The notes under the pieces were generated by a model that searched no databases, was not told the DNA's origin, and saw only the letters and a list, made by a program, of their open reading frames with translations. This document shows, piece after piece, positions 56,812 through 64,000 of a stretch of DNA of 64,000 bases (positions within the stretch are counted from its first letter, which is position 1; each line of letters begins with the position of its first letter). Position numbers and translations under genes: made by a program. Source of the stretch: Mantis religiosa (lineage: Eukaryota; Arthropoda; Insecta; Mantodea; Mantidae). Location: contig CM060955.1 in the NCBI GenBank assembly GCA_030765055.1, positions 157,138,006 to 157,202,005 on the forward strand, given 5' to 3'.

Positions 56812-57678
56812 GGGAGGAAGTATGAGGTGAGAGGAGACAAAGGGCGGGCAAACCCAAAGAGTCGCAGGGTCCATTTGAAAACTCCCCGGCAGGTCAATAC
56901 CCCATGGTCCTAAAACGGCCCACTAGACCGGGTCCGGAGACCGTCCTACCGGAAGTATAAAGAAAAGAAGTGTCTACCAGAAGCATATCATCCTGCCATA
57001 CACCGCCGAGACTACCACCGACACTTCTAAAGTCTGTCTAGTCAACGCGAGTGCAGTTGTTTCACAAAAGAAACGCACCATACCGCCCACTAATGACCGT
57101 CATATATCTTTCTCCACACTTCAGAAATGGAGCAATGTCGTTGAGGACCAATAGCAACCCTGATTTTCTCGAAGTGACAGTCACATGTCTACTCCACCTG
57201 GAGTCTTAGTTGCCAAAGTTCCAACTTCCAGTTGATCTGTTTCATTACGGGCAGAAATTCGTTTTGTGTCACGATGTGGAGACCGTGGGAGTGAAATGCA
57301 TTGGTAAATGCGAATGAAGTAGTAGATAACTTTTAGTCAAGTTAAAATAATAAAAGTGAAGACAATAGTGTAAATGAATTGGAAAGTGTTGCTGCGCCGA
57401 GTTATGTTACTGCAAAAGCCTCAAAAAACAAATTTATAACGGGAACTGTTTCTAAGCAAATTCAAGCGCTTGCTTTGAACACATATAAATATGTGCTGAC
57501 AGATAATCTTGGTAAGGGGTCGTGCAATGAACCTGATGATAAATTCTGGGTATTCACAGAAATACAGTAAGAAATATTGTGACGAAAGGTACAAATCTAC
57601 AAACTTACCAGTTGCTTATATTACAGGATGACAGTGGTGTTATCTCCCTGGCCGTTAACCTCTATCCTAGCCCTTATA

Positions 57679-57930
57679 TGGCCGCGCCGTGGCTCAGTGG
57701 TTGGACCACTTGGCTCTCACCAAGGCGGCCCGGGTTCAACCCCAGGCGACTGCAAAGTGAGATTTATGGTGGACAACACGGCGCTGGGGCGGGTTTGCTC
57801 CGGGATATCCGGTTTCCTCACCATCTCATTCCACCGGTGCTCCATCTTCATCTCATATATCATCAGTGTCATCGCCTGCGGTGCCGTATGTAGTAAACGC
57901 GGGCGTTAAACACTACACATTTCATTTCAT
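57679..57930 (+). mobile_element. tRNA-derived SINE with 10-bp target duplication
   Basis: GGCCGCGCCGTGGCTCAGTG (A-box), GGCCCGGGTTCAACCCCAGG (B-box), body with CGGTTTCCTCACCATC, tail CATTTCATTTCAT. Exact repeats AGCCCTTATA flank it (57669-57678, 57931-57940). It is inserted in the 3' UTR of the LINE fragment around it, which in turn sits in the transposon. Confidence 0.9.
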
Positions 57931-57940
57931 AGCCCTTATA

Positions 57941-58587
57941 CGACCTTGACCTAATGTTCCGATTGTGTCTTCCATTTTTCTACCTCTCATTTCCTTGCCC
58001 TTCTCAACCATTTCTCTTTGACTTTATCAAAAAATTTCCCCACCTCCCTTATTCTTTTCTCCTTTTACAACGTAAGCATTTTTATTGTTACTAGGTAAGC
58101 CCCTTTATTATCCCATATTAATTTCCTCCAGTTTTCAATTCCACTACATAATGTCCTAAACTTGTTTTCTTTCCACATAGAATGCACTCCTTTGGTGAAC
58201 CCGCTCTCAATATGGCTCCTGCTCTTAACCAAACTAAACCCTCCCTCTCATTTCTATCACATATGTCTATATATGTTTCCCTTCCCCATTCTGTTTTCAT
58301 TTTCAGGTATACATTTAGTGATTTTTTACTGATCAGATTTCCGCACGTCATTTGTCTGTCAATATCCTCTAACCTATTCTTAATAATCGTCCAAAAACGT
58401 TTTACATTTATTTCTCTCTCATGTCAAATATCCCCCATCCCTATTTTAGCCAGCGTTCTCTCTAACTCTGCCCACCAGCTGTCCTTACATGTTGAATTCT
58501 TCTGTTGTTCTAGACAGAACAACATCTTTCTATAATTACCCCACTCCTGCTAGGTCTTCCAAGTTCCACTGTAGCTACTCCAGAAAA
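57941..58587 (-). pseudogene. Non-LTR retrotransposon 3' end (family A), nested
   Basis: Minus frame (58351-58118) reads KSLNVYLKMKTEWGRETYID, then REGLVWLRAG and CILCGKKTSLGHYVVEL, matching 7428-7847. Broken frames continue upstream to 58587. The 3' UTR extends across the SINE to about 57595, where the transposon reading resumes. It inserted after TVTKG of the transposase. Confidence 0.7.
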
Positions 58588-59221
58588 GAATACCAAAGAC
58601 GCTGATCAAGGGTGAAAACAAAAGGAAACTTTTCTCTAAAGTGGATAATTTCACATGCGATTTAATTCGCCAGGAAGTTTATAAATTCTATGCAAAAGGG
58701 ATAGCGTCCATCTTAGACGAATTGGTTACACATTTGCAAGAAATTTGTGATTTTCCTTATGGGCAATGCACTTTGCGCGGTCTCCTAAAGGAGTTGGGTT
58801 TCAAATACCGCACTTTGAATAAGATAAGGGTTATTATGGAATCCAGTAGACGAAACCTCGTACGATACCCATGACGTATCGTATACCTTGCAGAAAGGGC
58901 TGGGAGAAGGAGGGCCGGTGTTGTAAAGTGATTATAAGGGTTCGTCAACGGAGGCGGCCGACGTGCACACATGTTAACTAAACAGACTTTACCCTGAAAG
59001 AGAGCACCAGATGAGAGATGATCTGAAATGATAATGGAGGTGTAACGGAGGGGCAGGTATTTCGGGGGATATAATTAAGCTACCCAGCATTCCCCTGCCC
59101 ACTCGGGAAAACCCCCGAAGAAACCCAGACCGCCCACGAAATGAGAACCGAATGTGGGCCACAGATCTAACCACCTGATCCCTGCTGCTCGGTGAGGGTT
59201 AAAGTCAAGCCAAGCTACAGT

Positions 59222-59997
59222 TCTACTGTATACCATAATTATCTTTATCTTATTCAAAGTGCGGTATTTGAAACCCAGCTCCTTTAGGAGGCCGCGCAAA
59301 GTGCAGTGCCCATAAGGAAAATCACAAATTTCTTGCAAATGTACAACCAATTCATCTAAGGTGGGATTTCTCCCTTTTGCATAGAATCTATAGATTTCTT
59401 GGCGAATTAAATCGCATGTGAAATTATCCACTTTAGAGAAACGTTTCCTTTTGTTTTCACACTTGATCGGCGTCTTAGGTATTCCTTTCGTCACAATTTT
59501 CTAACTGTATTTCTGTGAATACCCAGAATTTATCATCAGGTTCATTGCATGACCCCTTACCAAGATTATTTGTCAGCACATATTTATATGTGTTCAAAAC
59601 AAGCGCTTGAATTTGCTTAGAAAGTTTTCTTTATGACTTTAATTTTTGAGGCTTCTCCATTAACATAACTCGGCCCAGTTATTCACACTATTGCCATCAC
59701 TTTGATTATTTTCACTTGACTGAAAGTTATCTACTACTTCATTTGCATTTCCCTTCCACGGACTCCACATCGTGACACACAACGAATTTCTGCGCGTAAT
59801 GAAATAGATCAACTGGAAGTTGGAACTTTGGCAACTGAGACTCCACGTGTCATTTCCAGAAAATCAGGGTTGCTATTGGTCCTCAACGACAGTGTTCCAT
59901 TTCTGAAGTGTGGAGATAGATTTATGACGGCCATTAGTGGGCAGGAGGGCCCGTTTCATTTGAGAAGCAACTGCACTTGCGTTGACTAGACAGACTG
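59222..59997 (-). mobile_element. Second copy of the DETxYDTHD transposon, inverted
   Basis: Starts on minus at 59997 with the end (CAGTCTGTCTAGTCAACGC) preceded by TA (59998-59999). It follows the 5' UTR of the 57030 copy closely (GACCAATAGCAACCCTGATT, TTCCAACTTCCAGTTGATCT). The frame then reads KGIPKTPIKCENKRKRFSKV, VDNFTCDLIRQEIYRFYAKG, NPTLDELVVHLQEICDFPYG, GLLKELGFKYRTLNKIKIIM and stops matching at 59222. The catalytic part is absent. No 3' end seen, so it is truncated. Confidence 0.8.
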
Positions 59998-60239
59998 TAC
60001 CAATAGTACGAGCACAAATCAATAAAGGTGAAACAACAACAAAAGGAAAGGAGCAGAACACAGTAGGAAAAAATAAGACATGAGAGATAAGGAGTGGAAT
60101 GCACACGTGTCATCGTAAACAGCCTCCCATACATTCCTGCCGACTAACGTCGTAGTTAGGAGGGATAGAAAGAAACCTTAAAATCCAAAATCGCGACGTC
60201 GCGACGAAAAGGCCTCTAAAACCCCCTATCATTCAAGGT
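59998..60239. other. No feature recognised
   Basis: Short stretch including CGCGACGTCGCGACG; nothing supported. Confidence 0.4.
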
Positions 60240-60690
60240 TAACAACTAATTAACAAACACTGGAAAACTTAGAGCATATAAATCTGGCACAATGTGCAGA
60301 TATCTCTGACAATCGAAGACGAGACGGTGTAAAATGGCCTCTGAATCACAGGGGCAATGTCCCGAAGGCATCCGCGATAACAATGTTAGAATATGACGCG
60401 GATAGCGCAAAGAGCAAACAAGAGCGACGTAGGGGTTGATGTGGTGGAAGGCAGTGACCAAAACTGCTCTGCTTGAGTAAAGTCCTCCCAATCCTTGAGT
60501 CACTGAAAATCGCCGTAACAACTGTAAATGGAGAAATGTCACATAGGGAGCAAGCAGATTTTGCTAGGGTATCTGAACTCTCACTGTTAAAGATTCCACT
60601 AGGTAGCAAGGCAGTCAACGAAACAATACAAATAATCGTCACTGAGCACTCAATAAGCCGAATAAATGTCAGCAAAATGCTCGCCTAAAT
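60240..60690 (-). pseudogene. Degenerate LINE RNase H end and zinc tail
   Basis: On minus, NSESSDTLAKSA resembles GNE.AD.LAK at the end of an RNase H domain. Then come a broken linker, HILTLLSRMPSGHCPCDSEA and ILHRLVFDC, giving the C-x-C...H...C cluster of LINE C-termini. The frame shifts several times. It is distinct from the RNase H copy at 39416-40255. Confidence 0.55.
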
Positions 60691-60949
60691 AACACTGTTC
60701 TACAAAGGTTCTATATCTAGGATAAAAGTATGTAATGTTATAGGAATTTACAATGCTAAATTTAAATCTGAAATCAGATTTTTGTAATCAGGGATAGTTT
60801 TCCAGCAATCTGAACATGCGATATATGTGGTATCATTATTTGCGACCAATATGGTAAATTATATTTTTTTTAGTTGGCAACATTAACTTTTGTACTTCTG
60901 GCTCTTTTCCAGACATTGGTGTTACTGTTTAGATAGTGTGGTAAGTTCT

Positions 60950-61115
60950 GTGGCATTGAATTTTCCAGTCTGACTCTATTCATCCAAACCTTGGCCTACA
61001 CACGGATGGTGTTGAAGAAATAATTATTTCCATCAATTTAGCTAAAAAACAAAGTGGTTTAACTATGAAGCCTGGGACTTAAGTACTTACAGCATAGTAA
61101 GTCGTCACAAAACGT
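60950..61115 (+). mobile_element. tRNA-like retroposon, tail joined to head
   Basis: GTGGCATTGAATTTTCCAGT (end of module), GCCTACACACGGATGGTG, AATTATTTCCATCAATTTAG, then the head ATGAAGCCTGGGACTTAAGT and ACTTACAGCATAGTAAGTCG. The order tail then head shows that units can be joined head to tail in this family. Confidence 0.75.
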
Positions 61116-61848
61116 GCGTGTCCCATAGCTATGGAGCGGATTTATAGGCTCTAAAAATGTGTGAAATAGGCAGGCAAAAAGGCACTAAAATGGGCAAAAT
61201 ATGCACTTAAATAGGCACTAAAAAATTCCTAACTAAACACTTAGAAATGCACAATTTTAGTAAGATGACTCTTAAAATGCACGATAACAAAATAACAATC
61301 ATCGCAACATATACTGCAACAAATTCGCTAAACACATACTATTTTGCGGTTCTCTAGGCAAAATATTTCTTCATTTATTCCAAATTTCATAAATGGTTCC
61401 ACAGCAAGTTAAAATAACAGATATAGTCGTATAATTAAAATACATATAAATCTACTTCACTAAGTAAGAACCATAACGTGCAGAAAGGTGTGGAGTAATT
61501 AACTATGTCAAAAAACAAAAACATGGGTTTGGGGGAAGGGGCTTAAGGGTGAAAATTAAAATATCTGAAGCTTTTGCTAGATTTGTTTCAAATTTATACC
61601 ACTTATTTTTACGATCGATCAAGAATGGAATAATACCAGGTTTTAGTTTTCTAGCTACAATAGTTTCTGAGGAATTAACAGTTTATGTCTAAATTACAGG
61701 CGATTTTCAAAATGTTCCAAATATTGTAATTTTAAAAATTAATGCTTGGGGTATAATTTCTGCACCCATTTTAACCTGTTAATGACCTGTACCTATGTGA
61801 AATATTTGTCTTCGCCATATCAACGAAGGGAAAAGGTAATCATACCTA
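61116..61848. other. No feature recognised
   Basis: AT-rich; no supported feature. Confidence 0.45.
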
Positions 61849-62752
61849 CGAGGGCTGTTCAATAAAGAATGGTCACAATTTTGTTTTGCCAACGTATCCT
61901 TACTCATCCTCATAATTTTGATGGTCCTTCTCAAAATAGTCTCCCCTGAATGCGATGCACTTGTCCCAGCGTTTCTGCCAGTCTTCAAAGACATGTTGGA
62001 AACCATTTTAGAGGGATCCTTCAAAATCGCCTCCGCAGCCTTCACTACTGCTTCTGATGATGGATAATGCCTCCCACGAAGGCGTTTCTTCAAGTTAGGG
62101 TATAGAAAAAAGTCACATTGAGCTAAATCTGGACTATAGGGAGGGTGAGGGATGTAATTCACGTGATTTTTGCAAGATATTCAGCAACAACAATGGCAAT
62201 GTCCGGCCGCGCATTATCGTGGTGCAGCATCCAGCCTGCTTCATGGAAATGTGGTCTTTTGCGCCTGATATGGACTTGCAATGTTTTCAGGACATCCCTG
62301 TAGTATTGTCCAGTTACTGATGTGTGTGCAGGTACACCATTCCATGAATATCAAAGAATGAGCTGACCATAACTTTCCCAGCAGAAGCAATCACTTTTGC
62401 TTTTTTGGGGGTTGGTGATGAAGGAGATTTCCACACTGAGCTTTGCTGTTTGCTCTCAGGATCAAAATAATGTAGCCCAGTTTCATCAGCAGTAATTACG
62501 TTTGAAAGAAACTCCGGATCTTCCTCTAACATCAACTTTAACTGCATGTTACCTTCATTGCAGCGGTAGGCGATACTGAACATGTCTGAACTTAACTGGT
62601 TCTCACAGGCAGGAAATAGGATTACCAACAATGACACTACTACGGCGTGTTTGTTTCACATTAAGCTAACGGAATATAATAGGATTGAATTTTAGTGCGA
62701 AAAATTATGACTGTAAAAGAATTATGATCATTCTTTATTGAACAGCCCTCGT
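61849..62752 (-). mobile_element. Mariner family 2, internally deleted copy
   Basis: CGAGGGCTGTTCAATAAAGA at 61849 and mirror at 62752, TA on both sides. The minus coding part begins near 62640 and jumps to QLKLMLEEDPEFLSNVITAD, so the helix-turn-helix region (about 400 bases) is missing. Catalytic ITADETGLHYFDPESKQ, HDNARPD-like region with G for H, and YSPDLAQCDFFLY remain but are frame-broken. Both ends are intact, so it could have been moved by a complete relative. Confidence 0.88.
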
Positions 62753-62754
62753 AT

Positions 62755-64000
62755 TTAACAATTTTTATTTTCGTAAGCGTTTTCAGTAAGAAGTAAGCAT
62801 TATAATCCTTTTCAATACAAATAACAAAATAACACAACAAATTTAAATGGGTACACTTAATATGCAGTTGCCGTTACATGCATGTTTAGAATTTTATACA
62901 GATTAATAGAAAATTGAATCCTGTGTAACATTGTGAAGTTAGGAAAATGTAGAAAATATGGAATCTGAGAAATCTGAGGTTAAAAAGTTACGTAATAGCA
63001 GCTACGATACAGGTGTAGGGTTAGTTAAATAGTCATGTGACGTTTTCTGTAGTGCCGCTAAAATAAAAAAGCATTATATTATAGAAGTACATCTATATTA
63101 ATTTCAAATCCAAAACAACTTAATTTGAGATTGTTGTAAGTTTGGGGCCAATTTGCACTAATGTGTCTCCTTAATAGAAACGATTGTTGGAAAGATATGA
63201 AATTCAAAAGTTCATCACAGCAATCTTAATATCACTGAAATTGTCACGATGTGCGAGAAAGACACAAAGCACAGAACAAAAATTAATTCAAAGCTAAGGC
63301 TACAGAATCTTAGTTTTTGTAATAAAAACCCTAAATGCCCCATTGTCGACTAAGAACAACTAGCACAACTTTTTAGTGTTTTCCGTTCTTTCAAACAGAA
63401 TTACAGCAATTACGGCACAGTGAACAGAATTCTCGTACCTACATTTATAAAGGCATTTCTATAAAATTTTACACAAACCATGAAGAATTATTGGTCTGCG
63501 GTTTCACTTTCAATGTTGGAAACAACACCGGAAGTTTCCAAGCAATAGATTTCATGATTGCTTGAGGTACACGTAGAACAACGTAAGCATGAGAAAATCA
63601 CAATTTTTGCATATATATAATCTTAGTCTGTGGAGTCTAGCTAATTAAGCACTGGCCTTACGATTTAAGTTGTAACTTGAACAGAGTTCCAGAGTGGTGA
63701 TTTTAAGATTTAGTAAAAGAACAGCTTCGTGTCAGTAGATTTACATACATGTAAAGAAATCTTACGGGAGTAAATTCCTGTTTACCAGCAGTACTGATTG
63801 TGATCTGATATGATTGTTAACAATTGACAGCATCAATAATTTAATTAATAATCCCTCCCCCAAGTATTACTATTAGCTCAAGAAATAAACCTTTACATCA
63901 GTACAAAAATTTAATGCTAATGCTTTGAAATAAAGGCAAAAGCTGTTGTCACAAATTACAAGCAGAAGAAATTGGCTAAAAAGGCAGTTTCAGGTACTAA
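62755..64000. other. No feature recognised
   Basis: AT-rich sequence to the window end with no supported gene, repeat end or RNA. Confidence 0.45.

Larger units (their letters stand above)
57030..58989 (+). mobile_element. Tc1/mariner-superfamily transposon with DETxYDTHD motif
   Basis: Ends AAGTCTGTCTAGTCAAC and, inverted, AAGTCTGTTTAGTTAAC, with TA on both sides (57028-57029, 58990-58991). The coding parts are TVSKQIQALALNTYKYVLTD, GKGSCNEPDDKFWVFTEIQ, then after the nested SINE and LINE, VDNFTCDLIRQEVYKFYAKG, DFPYGQCTLRGLLKELGFKY and the first catalytic motif VDETSYDTHD (58846-58875). A helix-turn-helix of the TLRxLLKxLGFKY type is visible. Only about 115 bases follow, so the other two acids are deleted. 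It is a non-autonomous relic. Confidence 0.8.
56812..59215 (+). repeat. Interspersed repeat X, copy 3, split by a transposon
   Basis: 56812-57029 (GGAAGTATGAGGTGAGAGG, CCCCGGCAGGTCAATAC, GGAGACCGTCCTACCGGAAG, CCGACACTTC) continues at 58990 (TACCCTGAAAGAGAGCACC, ATGATAATGGAGGTGTAACG, GGGGGATATAATTAAGCTAC) to about 59215. Removing 57030-58989 plus one TA restores GACACTTCTACCCTGAAAG exactly as in copy 1. Confidence 0.75.

Overview
The window looks like a stretch of a large, AT-rich, repeat-laden insect genome. The evidence is eukaryotic splice sites, one host gene broken into exons by multi-kilobase introns, mariner, hAT and Penelope elements, tRNA-derived SINEs and long (TTTA)n/(TTA)n tracts. 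The mix of repeats suggests a cockroach or other blattodean to me, but that is inference only. I see no bacterial genes, rRNA, functional tRNA gene or CRISPR array.

Host gene. The only convincing host gene is the 3' part of a major-facilitator (spinster-like) transporter on the plus strand. Three exons join in phase: 3057-3141, 4308-4505 and 9889-10055. They end at a TAA at 10053-10055. Introns 1 and 2 and the upstream intron carry Penelope fragments, a mariner remnant, a TTAA-flanked MITE and a palindromic tRNA-like retroposon.

Everything after about 10.7 kb is accessory DNA. 10.7-13.5 kb: LINE 3' ends and two SINEs. 13.9-18 kb: an almost complete mariner, a ribozyme-like palindrome and a fold-back mariner. 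18-23.5 kb: Penelope and LINE fragments, then an hAT deletion derivative with 8-bp target duplications. 24.5-29.5 kb: three mariners of three families. 29.6-32.4 kb: a tRNA-like hairpin element whose loop has grown into about 26 copies of a 91-bp satellite. 33.2-34.2 kb: a 0.9-kb (TTTA)n tract. 35.2-36.7 kb: a mariner-type transposase gene whose helix-turn-helix segment is repeated 12 times in units of 105 bp. 38.7-44.5 kb: LINE fragments, including an intact RNase H domain, and a GC-rich inverted repeat. 45.8-48.0 kb: a TA-flanked transposon split by a LINE. 48.7-55.5 kb: a second hairpin element, a Penelope GIY-YIG endonuclease, a twin of the hAT, another mariner and two (TTA)n tracts. 56.8-60.7 kb: nested transposons, SINE and LINE. 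61.8-62.8 kb: a deleted mariner.

Two themes recur. First, many elements are arranged as inverted, fold-back copies of themselves. Second, hammerhead-ribozyme-like motifs (CTGAYGA, a stem, GAAAC) recur near Penelope sequences, and one lies in a 178-bp element inserted in a Penelope gene with a 13-bp target duplication. Three tRNA-like hairpin retroposons (5.8, 29.6 and 48.7 kb), each with its own target duplication, and the ribozyme-bearing short element are the best candidates for something little described.
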